A DNA stretch of 64,000 nucleotides from Sulfitobacter brevis (GTDB taxonomy: Bacteria > Pseudomonadota > Alphaproteobacteria > Rhodobacterales > Rhodobacteraceae), in contig NZ_FOMW01000007.1 in NCBI RefSeq assembly GCF_900112755.1, positions 1-64,000 on the forward strand, in the 5' to 3' direction. Below, piece by piece: positions 18,425 through 26,994 of this stretch (positions are counted from its first letter, which is position 1; every line of letters begins with the position of its first letter). The translations under genes and the position numbers were made by a program. Under the pieces are notes generated by a model, which was not told the DNA's origin, ran no database searches, and saw nothing but the letters and a program-made list of their open reading frames with translations.

Positions 18425-19585
18425 TTACTGCCCGTAAGTGGCGGCATCTACCTTGGAGATCACCTGATCCCAGTAGAGTTGCTGCAGCTGTTCTTTGTTC
18501 TCGATATCTGCAACCAGACCATACCATTTTTCCAGCAATGCTGGGAAATCAGCCGCGATTTCTGCCGCGCGATCTACACCGTAGGTTTCTTTGAACAGAG
18601 CCGAAACAGTCTCAAGATCCTGATTAACAAACTCTTTTACAGCGGTTGTCAGTTCAGGTTCAGGCTGGAAAATATTGATGCCCTTGTCCTTGGCATTCTG
18701 GATCGCCTTGGCGTCGTCCTCGTAGAAGCCCCATGTGACACCAGCGGTGATATTGCTGCCACCCCAGAGCAAGGTTTGACGATCTTCGGTGCTCATCGCC
18801 TTCCAGCGATCAGCGTTGATGTTCGCCGATGCGACGCCTGCAAAAGCACCACCGGGCACACCGAGCGTGATATCTGTCACGACCTCGTGGAGGTTGTAGT
18901 TTGTCAATTCCGGCGCGCTGAGCATTGCGCAATCAAGGATGCCCTGATCCAGGGCTTCGTAAACTTCGTTCACCGGGAGACGCACGCCCTGAGCACCGAA
19001 CTGTTCTGCAAAACGGACGAAACCAGCCCCGCCAGCCCGCAGGCGCTTGCCCTTAAGCTCTTCTACGGAGGTGATTTTCACGTCCTTGCAGAGCAGGTTG
19101 TAAAGCGGGGTCACGCCGCCGCCCGTATAAACTTGGTTCTGCGCCTTAAATTCCGCCATACATTCGGGGCAGTCGTTGAACGTGTATTCCAGCATCGCGC
19201 CGGTGAAGGCCAACGGCTCCTTACCTGTGGGATTTTCCGCCAGATTGATCAGCAGGTTCATCTCGTGCAGGAAAAGGTTAGTGCTGTACTCGGCGGCGTA
19301 ATACGGCGTGAGCACAAAGCCGACGTCGGCCAGACCATCCCGAACACCAGGGCTGGTTTCGGGCAGGCTGAGCAGTGACATTGCAAAGCCCTTGATGTCG
19401 ATTTCGCCGTCGGATCGCTCCGCCACAGCGGCGGCATACTCGTCAACCGCGATCCCGATTGCAGAGGTGTTCGGGTACCCGTAGGCAAAGTTCAGGTTCT
19501 CTTTGGCCGCCAGCGGTGATGCGGTGGCCACAGCCACCCCAAGTGCGGCGACGGCGAGTGTATTCGACTTTATTGTGTGCTTCAT
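18425..19585 (-). CDS. dctP: TRAP transporter solute-binding protein (DctP), second system
   Basis: A 386-residue periplasmic protein with a signal peptide (about 1-27, ending SPLAA). GKRLRAGGAGFVRF near residue 185 corresponds to the ligand-arginine segment of DctP proteins, and the polypeptide spans the usual two-lobed fold. It is longer than classical DctP (about 330) and has a cysteine-containing stretch NDCPECMAEF near residue 140. It heads the second TRAP operon and is divergent from a tetR gene 306 bases away, which may control it. The ligand is unknown; the neighbourhood suggests an organic acid fed to CoA ligases. Confidence 0.9.
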   Translation of the reverse strand: MKHTIKSNTLAVAALGVAVATASPLAAKENLNFAYGYPNTSAIGIAVDEYAAAVAERSDGEIDIKGFAMSLLSLPETSPGVRDGLADVGFVLTPYYAAEYSTNLFLHEMNLLINLAENPTGKEPLAFTGAMLEYTFNDCPECMAEFKAQNQVYTGGGVTPLYNLLCKDVKITSVEELKGKRLRAGGAGFVRFAEQFGAQGVRLPVNEVYEALDQGILDCAMLSAPELTNYNLHEVVTDITLGVPGGAFAGVASANINADRWKAMSTEDRQTLLWGGSNITAGVTWGFYEDDAKAIQNAKDKGINIFQPEPELTTAVKEFVNQDLETVSALFKETYGVDRAAEIAADFPALLEKWYGLVADIENKEQLQQLYWDQVISKVDAATYGQ

Positions 19586-19891
19586 ATCTGCTCCTCCCGA
19601 GCGTTAATCGTCAAGAATGCCGACGCCGTGGCAGTGGTACTCTCATTGGGCAAAACAGACTGCAGGATCGTCTCCCGCGTCGCTCGCCCCGTCCCTCCCA
19701 AAGACACTTCGGCAAAAAACATTCCCTTCGGTATGTTTATAGATCAACGTGTCAGCGGGAGTGTCAAGGCGCTTCGGGCGAACCCTTCTTGATTTCCGTA
19801 ACGGAACTCTTGAACAATGGAGATCGAGCCGCCTGCGGCGCGGTGACAGGTCCGCAAGACGCAGTGTTCGAGACCATGAGATGGAGACCCC
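19586..19891. other. Divergent intergenic region dctP / tetR
   Basis: 306 bases between the second TRAP operon (-) and tetR (+). It contains a 13-base palindrome (19794-19806), a natural place for a TetR-type operator. No gene is supported. Confidence 0.45.
19794..19806. promoter_or_regulatory. Candidate TetR operator palindrome
   Basis: TTCCGT, a central A, then ACGGAA: a perfect 13-base palindrome about 85 bases before the tetR start. Size and symmetry suit a TetR dimer, but no second copy was identified. Confidence 0.35.
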
Positions 19892-20524
19892 ATGAATGCG
19901 AGAGACCCAAAATTGACCCCGCGAAAAACGGAAAGTCGACAGCAGATCATCGAGGCTGCGGCCCTTTGCTTTATGAAATACGGGATCGAGAGGGCAACGA
20001 TGGATCACGTGGCGCGTGAGCTAGGCGCGACCAAGGGGCGGGTGTATCACCACTTCGGATCTAAGGATGAGATCATTTTCGCCGTCCATTTCCAAGCCAT
20101 GCAGTTTTGCTTTGATGCGGTCCTGCCACTGGTCAGCGAACCCCTGCCCGCCAACGAGAAGCTGCTGGCGATGGCAATGGCGCATGGGCGGGTGATGATG
20201 GAGACTCTCCCCTTCCAGCGCAGCATTCGCCAAGGTGTAAACAGCTATCTGCACGGGCATGAAATCAAAGAGAACCGGACGGTTTTGAACGAGTTGATAA
20301 CCCGTCGCAACGATTACGAGAACTTGTACCGCGAAGTATTGCAGCAAGGTGTGGACGACGGCACGCTGTCCGTGCCCGACGTCGCCATCGCAGGGCGTGC
20401 GATCATGGGCGCTCTTAATTCTCTGGTGGATTGGTACCGGGTCCGCCCCGAGCAAAGTCGTGCGGACCAGATGCGCATCGCCGACACCCTCGCCGCGACC
20501 ATCATCAAAGGTTTACTGGCTTAA
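19892..20524 (+). CDS. TetR/AcrR family transcriptional regulator
   Basis: A 210-residue, all-helical protein. The N-terminal DNA-binding domain (about 15-62) contains a helix-turn-helix at about 36-55 with the TetR signature TKGRVYHHFGSKDEI. The C-terminal ligand domain is not diagnostic. It is divergent from the second TRAP operon and convergent with an acyl-CoA ligase, whose stop codon it overlaps by four bases. A likely role is repression of the neighbouring transport and acyl-CoA genes, released by an acyl-CoA or free acid. This is inference from context. Confidence 0.9.
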   Translation: MNARDPKLTPRKTESRQQIIEAAALCFMKYGIERATMDHVARELGATKGRVYHHFGSKDEIIFAVHFQAMQFCFDAVLPLVSEPLPANEKLLAMAMAHGRVMMETLPFQRSIRQGVNSYLHGHEIKENRTVLNELITRRNDYENLYREVLQQGVDDGTLSVPDVAIAGRAIMGALNSLVDWYRVRPEQSRADQMRIADTLAATIIKGLLA

Positions 20525-22116
20525 ACCATTTCGCGCAGCGTCTTTTTGACAATTTTGCCATTCGCGTTGCGCGGCAGCGGATCGGCGCTAAACGTCACGA
20601 AATCGGGCGTTTTATAGTCGGCCAGATGCGCCGCACAATGCGCTTTTACCGCTGCGACATCAAACGCTGGGTTGTTGGTGTGTACGAAAACATGCAGTTT
20701 TTCCCCCAACACCGGATCAGGCTGGCCGATCGCCGCGCATTCAATGACGTCGATATGCGCCGTCAACGTATTCTCGACCTCGGCGCTGTAAATGTTATAG
20801 CCCCCGCGGATAATCATATCTTTGCTGCGGTCATGAAGGCGGACAAACCCGTGAATGTCGCGTGATCCAATGTCACCACTTTTCCAGAAACCGTTGTGAA
20901 ATTCTTGCGCTGTCTTTTCGGGATTGTTCCAGTAGCCGGGCACGACCATTGGCCCTTTAATCCACAACTCGCCATGTTCATCCGAGCCGACATCGCGACC
21001 TTGGGCATTGACAACTCTGATCTCTGCGCAAGGCACGGCAATGCCAATACTATCGGATCGCGTGGCCCCAAGACCCAAGGGCAAAATCGTCGCCGGTGAG
21101 GTCAGTTCGGTCGATCCGTAAGCATTGACCAAGACCAGATCAGGCAGTTTCTCACTGAGTTCCTCTATCGTCGATTGCGCCATCGGGGCACCGCCATAGC
21201 CACCAATCCGCCAATACGACAGGTCATAGTCCGCGACCTCGCAGCGCAGCAAAAACAGATTGTACATCGCTGGCACCATCAACGTCTGCGTAACCTTCTC
21301 GCGCGCGGCGAGGGCCAAAAATTCATCGGCCTTGAACGCGCGCATGATCACGCTGCACCCCGCCGTGCGCAGCATCGTGAAAAGCGTCGCCACCAACCCG
21401 GTCACATGGGAGGCAGGCACCGCCAATAAGGACCGCTCGCCCGCTCCAAGCTCCATGCAAAGCTCGAAATGCATCGCAGAGTGGATGATATTCAGATGGG
21501 TCAGCATCGCCCCTTTGGGACGCCCTGTGGTGCCTGACGTATAGAGAATAACTGCGGTTTCCTCCTCCTCGACGCTTACAGGCACCAGCGCAAAGTCGGA
21601 AGCCGCAAGCGTTTCATAGTCCTGCGACCCTGCCGAGGTGCCGCCAACACTGAACCGGTTTTGCAGCGCGGGCAGATCAGATTGGGAAGGCAGCTTTTGT
21701 GCAATACCAGCGTCGTGAAACAGCACGGAGGCACCGCTATCATTCAAAATCTCTTTTAACTCAGGCGTTTGTTCGCGCACGTTAATCGGGACAGCAACAG
21801 CGCCGATCCGTAGGCTCGCAAGCAGAACCACCAAAAATTCAGGACCATTTGACAGCAGAAGCGCCACCCGATCGCCTTTGGTGACGCCCATCTCCGCAAG
21901 CCCGGCAGCGATCGCATCAATCTGTGCATCAAGCTGGTGATAGGTTAGTCGAATATCATCGCATACCAGTGCTTCACCATTTGGATTGCGGGCGACTGCC
22001 TGACGCACCATCGCGTTCAAATCCGATGGCCGGAGCGAAAAGCATTTGATATCTGCCCTGTCGAAATGTGTTTCGGTGGCGATCTGATCTAAAATAGTCG
22101 CGGGCCAATCTTGCAT
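20521..22116 (-). CDS. AMP-dependent acyl-CoA synthetase/ligase
   Basis: A 531-residue member of the ANL superfamily that activates a carboxylic acid to its CoA thioester through an acyl-adenylate. The ATP-binding loop LYTSGTTGRPKG (about 191-202), YGSTELTSP (about 333), and the C-terminal hinge and lysine region RSKDMIIRGGYNIYSAEVE and PRNANGKIVKK are all present, so it should be active. The ATG at 22116 has GGGAGG upstream. It stands alone between tetR and a divergent nitroreductase gene. The substrate cannot be predicted; short- to medium-chain or aromatic acids are possible. Confidence 0.9.
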   Translation of the reverse strand: MQDWPATILDQIATETHFDRADIKCFSLRPSDLNAMVRQAVARNPNGEALVCDDIRLTYHQLDAQIDAIAAGLAEMGVTKGDRVALLLSNGPEFLVVLLASLRIGAVAVPINVREQTPELKEILNDSGASVLFHDAGIAQKLPSQSDLPALQNRFSVGGTSAGSQDYETLAASDFALVPVSVEEEETAVILYTSGTTGRPKGAMLTHLNIIHSAMHFELCMELGAGERSLLAVPASHVTGLVATLFTMLRTAGCSVIMRAFKADEFLALAAREKVTQTLMVPAMYNLFLLRCEVADYDLSYWRIGGYGGAPMAQSTIEELSEKLPDLVLVNAYGSTELTSPATILPLGLGATRSDSIGIAVPCAEIRVVNAQGRDVGSDEHGELWIKGPMVVPGYWNNPEKTAQEFHNGFWKSGDIGSRDIHGFVRLHDRSKDMIIRGGYNIYSAEVENTLTAHIDVIECAAIGQPDPVLGEKLHVFVHTNNPAFDVAAVKAHCAAHLADYKTPDFVTFSADPLPRNANGKIVKKTLREMV

Positions 22117-22212
22117 GAACAATCCTCCCAGTTCAGTCCGTCACACCCTTGCAACCCACGGCAGTAGATTTCAATAATGATTCTACGCACGCATTTTGAG
22201 GAGCGAACTTTG

Positions 22213-22887
22213 ATGAACATCGACGACGCAATGGCATCGCGCCGCAGCATAAGGGGCTTTCAAGACAAGCCGGTGCCCAAGGAAATCATCGAAGAAATTA
22301 TTGCTCTGGCAAATCGCGCGCCGTCGTCGATGAACACACAGCCCTGGCATTTTCATGTTCTGACAGGCGCCCCGCTTGAAAAAGTGCGCGAGGGCAATTC
22401 CAGCCGGATGCTCAGTGGCGTGCCGCCTGTGCGCGAAATTACCGACCACGGGGCCTACGCCGGACCGCACCGTGACCGTCAGGTTGAAATCGCGAAACAG
22501 CTTTTTGCCGCAATGGGCATTGCGCGCGACGATAAGGAAATGCGTCAGGATTGGGTGATGCGCGGTTTCCGGCAATTTGATGCGCCGGTTTCCATTGTCG
22601 TGACGTTCGACAAATCACTCGATGGCGGCACCATCGCGCACTTTGACCTTGGCGCGGTGACTTACGGACTTGTACTGGCGGCTTGGGCGCGTGGTCTGGG
22701 CTGCGTGATAAACGGCCAAGGCATCATGCAAAGCCCGGTTGTCCGTGAACATGCACAGATCCCCGAGGACGAGGTTATCATGACCTGCGTGGCCCTTGGC
22801 TGGCCGGATGAGGATTTCTCGGCCAACGCAGTGGTGTCGACCCGCCGCGACGTGAATGATGTCGCAACTTTTGTGGGCTTCGACTGA
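22213..22887 (+). CDS. Nitroreductase family protein
   Basis: A 224-residue FMN-dependent oxidoreductase of the nitroreductase fold. ASRRSIRGFQDKPVP at the N-terminus and ANRAPSSMNTQPWHFHVL (about 33-50) are the FMN-phosphate binding signatures, and WARGLGCVINGQGIM is the usual C-terminal glycine-rich segment. Family members reduce nitro groups, quinones or enones with NAD(P)H. GAGGAG lies about ten bases before the ATG at 22213. It is divergent from the preceding ligase and may be a separate unit or precede the acyl-CoA operon that starts at 23105. Confidence 0.88.
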   Translation: MNIDDAMASRRSIRGFQDKPVPKEIIEEIIALANRAPSSMNTQPWHFHVLTGAPLEKVREGNSSRMLSGVPPVREITDHGAYAGPHRDRQVEIAKQLFAAMGIARDDKEMRQDWVMRGFRQFDAPVSIVVTFDKSLDGGTIAHFDLGAVTYGLVLAAWARGLGCVINGQGIMQSPVVREHAQIPEDEVIMTCVALGWPDEDFSANAVVSTRRDVNDVATFVGFD

Positions 22888-23104
22888 TAGAATTGGCGCG
22901 GGCATCCTCAGAGGACCAACTTGACGTTGTCATCTAAGGGTGCCCGTAAGCCGATGAGTGCCAAGCACGGCATTTTGCGAAACATAGTTCCGTCATGCGG
23001 GATTGGCAGTCCCGAATTTTATCCCTAGTCTATCTCCTGAGGGAGAGTCGTGCCCGCTTCCTCGAGGAGGAGATGCGCGGCTTAGCAGACTTGGGAGGGT
23101 CGCC

Positions 23105-24838
23105 ATGACAGTCACAGAAGGCCAGCCGATCTCGGCAGCAATGACACCGGCTGAAGCCGCCGCGCATGTCGTTGCCACCAATCCCACTTTTGCCGTGGCT
23201 CCCGCAGTCATCCGCGGCACAACGTTCAAAACCTTCAAGAATATACCCGCGACGGTGCCCGCCCTAATGGCCGCAGGCCGCGCCCAACATGGCGGAGGTG
23301 CGCTCGACTATTTGCTCTATGAAGGCGAGCGCTGGACTTATGGCGAATTCTGTTCCGAAGTGAACCGGATGGCGCAGGCGATGCAGTCCGCTTTCAGCGT
23401 CGGCAAGGGCGACCGCGTTGCCATTGCAATGCGCAACTACCCTGAGCTGTTAACGCTCGTACTGGCTATTTCGGCCACCGGAGCCACGGTCGTTTTCGTC
23501 AACGCATGGTGGACCACCAGCGAACTGGAATATGCGCTGCGTGACAGTGGCGCCCGCCTGGTATTTGCCGACGGCCCCCGCGCCGAGAGATTAGCCTCGC
23601 TTGTCACCCCCTTGAACCTGACCGTTGTCGGCGTGCGCGACGGCGAAGCGCAGGCGTCACAGAGCTATTCAGCGATGCGCGATAGCGCCTTTTCTGACCA
23701 GCCTCCCGAGGTCTCCATCGACACCGACGATGATTTCGCAGTGATGTATTCTTCGGGGACCACAGGGCATCCCAAGGGCGTCGTCCAAACCCACCGCGGC
23801 GCGGTAAATGCGGTGTTCAGCTGGTTGATGATGGCGGTGATGGCTCCGCTCGTCACCCCGCCCGCGCCTGATGCCCCGCCTGCCCCGCGCCCTTCAGCGC
23901 TTGTGGTCACACCCTTGTTCCACGTCACTGCGACCCACCCGCTGTTCCTGCTCAGCTTGGCGGCTGGCGCGCATATTACCTTGATGCGCAAGTGGGATGC
24001 CGAGGAGGCCGTAAGGCTGATCGAAGGAGAGAAAATCACGCGTTTCTTGGGCGTGCCGACACAGTCGGCCGAACTGATGCAGGCGGCAGCCGCGCAGGGC
24101 ACCACGCTGCATACGCTCGACTATCTCGGCTCCGGCGGGGCCAAGCGGCCCGGCGCGCAGGTAGCTGAACTGGCCAAAGCCTTTCCAAACGCCGGAATCG
24201 CTACAGGCTGGGGCATGACCGAAACCAACGCGCTGGGGATCGGCATGATCGGCGACGACTATCTCAAGCGTCCCGAAAGTGCGGGCAAGCTCCACCCGCC
24301 TTTGCAAGAACTGCGCTTGCTGGATGACGCGGGCCGCGAGGTGCCAATTGGCGAGTTGGGTGAAATTACGGTCAAAAGCCCCGCAAATATGCGCTGCTAT
24401 CTGAATAAACCAAACGAAACCGACGAGGTTTTGCAGGACGGGTGGCTGCGCACCGGCGATCTGGCAAAGATCGACCAAGAGGGCTACGTTACCATTCTTG
24501 ACCGAAAGAAAAACATCATCATCCGCGGCGGTGAAAACATCGCCTGCCTTGATGTCGAGGGCGCTTTGCACCGACTGCCCGAGGTACGAGAGGCCTGCGC
24601 ATTCTCTGTTCCGGACCTGCGTCTGGGCGAAGTTGTCGGCGCCGTTGTTCAGTTGCGTGATGGCTGCACGCTTACCTGTGCGCAGGTGGCACAAGCGCTT
24701 GAAGGTCAGCTTGCAGGTTTCAAACAGCCGCAATTTTTATGGACCCAACATACCCCGCTTCTGCGCGGAGCGACCGATAAAATAGACCGGCGCGGATTGC
24801 GCAAGGTCTGTCTGGAAAAGCACGAGGAAACGACATGA
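23105..24838 (+). CDS. AMP-dependent acyl-CoA synthetase (class I ligase)
   Basis: A 577-residue ANL-superfamily ligase and first gene of a seven-gene operon. Signatures are MYSSGTTGHPKGVVQTHRG (about 214-232), GWGMTETNALG (about 370), the hinge DRKKNIIIRGGENI (about 468-481) and a C-terminal lysine in TDKIDRR. The ATG at 23105 follows GGGAGG. The frame is open further upstream but carries no start with such a site. It overlaps the next gene by four bases (ATGA). It supplies the CoA-thioester substrate for the downstream beta-oxidation-type enzymes; chain type is not evident. Confidence 0.91.
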   Translation: MTVTEGQPISAAMTPAEAAAHVVATNPTFAVAPAVIRGTTFKTFKNIPATVPALMAAGRAQHGGGALDYLLYEGERWTYGEFCSEVNRMAQAMQSAFSVGKGDRVAIAMRNYPELLTLVLAISATGATVVFVNAWWTTSELEYALRDSGARLVFADGPRAERLASLVTPLNLTVVGVRDGEAQASQSYSAMRDSAFSDQPPEVSIDTDDDFAVMYSSGTTGHPKGVVQTHRGAVNAVFSWLMMAVMAPLVTPPAPDAPPAPRPSALVVTPLFHVTATHPLFLLSLAAGAHITLMRKWDAEEAVRLIEGEKITRFLGVPTQSAELMQAAAAQGTTLHTLDYLGSGGAKRPGAQVAELAKAFPNAGIATGWGMTETNALGIGMIGDDYLKRPESAGKLHPPLQELRLLDDAGREVPIGELGEITVKSPANMRCYLNKPNETDEVLQDGWLRTGDLAKIDQEGYVTILDRKKNIIIRGGENIACLDVEGALHRLPEVREACAFSVPDLRLGEVVGAVVQLRDGCTLTCAQVAQALEGQLAGFKQPQFLWTQHTPLLRGATDKIDRRGLRKVCLEKHEETT

Positions 24839-26124
24839 CACCAACCGAAGACCAAATCGCCGCGTACCACGCGCAAGCGGGCAAAGCCGCTTGGAATGTT
24901 CCCGGGCTGGACGCCGAAACCCCGCGCCGCGAGATCAAAACCGTTGGCATTATCGGTGCCGGAACGATGGGCGGCGGCATTGCGATGAACTTCGCCTCAG
25001 CCGGTTATCAGGTGAAAATTGTCGAGACGGCACAAGAGGCCCTCGACCGTGGTCTGAAAGTGGTTCGCGGCAACTACCAGCGCTCCGCCGATAAGGGGCG
25101 CTTTTCGCAAGACGAAGTCGAAGCGCGGATGGACCGGTTTGACGGTCGGCTTTCACTGGCGGATCTGGCCGATTGCGATCTGGTGATCGAGGCCGTGTTC
25201 GAGAATATGGATCTCAAGCGCACGATCTTCACCGAGCTCGACAAGGTGGTGAAGAAAGGTGCGATCCTCGCGACCAACACCTCGGCTCTGAATATCGACG
25301 AGATCGCAGGCATGACAAGCCGTCCGGAAGACGTGATCGGCCTGCACTTCTTCTCTCCCGCCAACGTAATGAAATTGCTTGAGATTGTACGTGCAAAGCA
25401 CACCGCAGATGATGTGGTCGCAACCTGTATGGATCTCGCGGGAACCATCGGCAAAGTCGCCGTGCTGGTCGGCGTTTGCCCGGGTTTTGTCGGCAATCGC
25501 ATGCTGTTTGCGCGTCAGAAACAGGCAAACAAGCTGCTGCAAAAAGGTTTGATGCCGTGGGACGTGGACGCGGCGCTGAATGCTTTCGGGTTCAAGATGG
25601 GCCCTTTTCAGATGAGCGACCTTGCTGGCCTTGATATCGGCTGGTCGAAAGGTGCCACGACCGATAATCCGATCCGCGATGCGCTTTGCGAGCTGGACCG
25701 GCGCGGTCAGAAGACTCAAGCGGGTTTCTATGATTACGATGACGCGCGGCGCCCCATACCATCCGATGTCACCACCAAGATCATCAAGGACATTACCGGT
25801 GCCGATGCGTCGCGTATGAGCCAGGATGAAATCATTGAAATCTGCATCTATCCGATGATCAACGAGGCCTTGAAAATTCTCGAAGAAAATAAGGCACAGC
25901 GCCCCACTGACATCGATGTGGTCTGGCTGAACGGCTATGGCTGGCCCGCAGACAAGGGCGGTCCGATGTTCTATGGCGACATGGTCGGCGCGCAGGCGGT
26001 GCTGGACAGAATGGAGAAGTTGGGCGCCGATGATCCCGAGTTCGCCCCCGCCGGACTGCTACGCAAACTCGCCGCCGAAGGTGGCAAATTCACCGAGATT
26101 AACACCGGAGAGCTGAAGGTATGA
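24835..26124 (+). CDS. 3-Hydroxyacyl-CoA dehydrogenase
   Basis: A 429-residue NAD-dependent enzyme oxidising L-3-hydroxyacyl-CoA to 3-ketoacyl-CoA. The Rossmann motif GAGTMGGG is at 41-48 after an N-terminal extension of about 35 residues. The active-site histidine lies in GLHFFSPANVMKLLEIV, with NTSAL before it. CPGFVGNRM starts the C-terminal dimerisation domain, which is duplicated as in the dehydrogenase part of FadB. The N-terminal tail resembles the linker joining hydratase and dehydrogenase parts of a multifunctional enzyme, so this may be FadB split in two: the hydratase is the next gene. It overlaps both neighbours by four bases. Confidence 0.93.
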   Translation: MTPTEDQIAAYHAQAGKAAWNVPGLDAETPRREIKTVGIIGAGTMGGGIAMNFASAGYQVKIVETAQEALDRGLKVVRGNYQRSADKGRFSQDEVEARMDRFDGRLSLADLADCDLVIEAVFENMDLKRTIFTELDKVVKKGAILATNTSALNIDEIAGMTSRPEDVIGLHFFSPANVMKLLEIVRAKHTADDVVATCMDLAGTIGKVAVLVGVCPGFVGNRMLFARQKQANKLLQKGLMPWDVDAALNAFGFKMGPFQMSDLAGLDIGWSKGATTDNPIRDALCELDRRGQKTQAGFYDYDDARRPIPSDVTTKIIKDITGADASRMSQDEIIEICIYPMINEALKILEENKAQRPTDIDVVWLNGYGWPADKGGPMFYGDMVGAQAVLDRMEKLGADDPEFAPAGLLRKLAAEGGKFTEINTGELKV

Positions 26125-26900
26125 GCTTTGACTATATTGTTACCGAAAAGCAGGGCCATATTCTTAAGGTCACCATGAACCGACCAGAGGTCTATAACGC
26201 TGTGCATTCGGACATGCACCACGAGATGGCCCAATGCTGGGACGACTTCGCCGCTGATGATGACCTCTGGGTTGCTGTGCTGACCGGTGCGGGTGACAAG
26301 GCTTTTTCGGCGGGGAATGATCTAAAAGCCACAGCGACCGGCGGCAACAAGCGCGGCACTCCGGCAAGCGGTTTCGCGGGGCTCTCCTCGCGCTTTGATC
26401 TGGAAAAGCCGATCATCGCCGCTGTGAACGGTTTCGCGATGGGTGGCGGTTTTGAGACTGCGTTAAGCTGTGACATCCTGATCGCATCGGACAACGCAAA
26501 GTTCGCACTGCCGGAAGTTAAGGTCGGGTTCTTTGCTGCAGCCTCAGGCGTGCAGCGGTTGTCACGCTATATTGGCCGTCTCGCCGCACAGGAGATGTTG
26601 TTCACGGGCCGGACAATCACGGCGCAGGAAGCGCTGGAGTTGGGCTGCGTCAATGAAGTGGTGCCGCATGCGGAACTGATGGACCGGGCCATGGCCAAAG
26701 CACAGGAACTGTGCTCGGTCTCCCCCTCGGCGGTGAAAGCCACCAAACGCGTCCTCAACCAAATGGCACGCGAAGACGGCATGGCGGGCAGCATTGGATA
26801 TTCCCGCGAGGTCATCGCAGACCTTAGCAAAACAGAAGATTTCAAGGAGGGCGTAAACGCCTTTGTTGAAAAACGTAAACCCAATTGGGTCAACAGATAA
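26121..26900 (+). CDS. Enoyl-CoA hydratase/isomerase (crotonase family)
   Basis: A 259-residue crotonase-fold enzyme. The oxyanion-hole segments AFSAGNDLKA and FAMGGGFETALSCD are present, and both glutamates that act as acid and base in hydratases are kept (in GGGFE and in ALPEVKVG). It should therefore hydrate a trans-2-enoyl-CoA; its sequence also resembles carnitinyl-CoA dehydratase-type members. It overlaps the dehydrogenase gene by four bases, supporting a split multifunctional unit. About 90 bases separate it from the next gene. Confidence 0.92.
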   Translation: MSFDYIVTEKQGHILKVTMNRPEVYNAVHSDMHHEMAQCWDDFAADDDLWVAVLTGAGDKAFSAGNDLKATATGGNKRGTPASGFAGLSSRFDLEKPIIAAVNGFAMGGGFETALSCDILIASDNAKFALPEVKVGFFAAASGVQRLSRYIGRLAAQEMLFTGRTITAQEALELGCVNEVVPHAELMDRAMAKAQELCSVSPSAVKATKRVLNQMAREDGMAGSIGYSREVIADLSKTEDFKEGVNAFVEKRKPNWVNR

Positions 26901-26994
26901 CCGATCGGCAGCCCCCGTCGCCGTGACCAAAGCTGCCCACTAACACCTGCCCTTCTAATGAAGGGTCCGAAGAATACTGCAAAGGAGGCACTTG

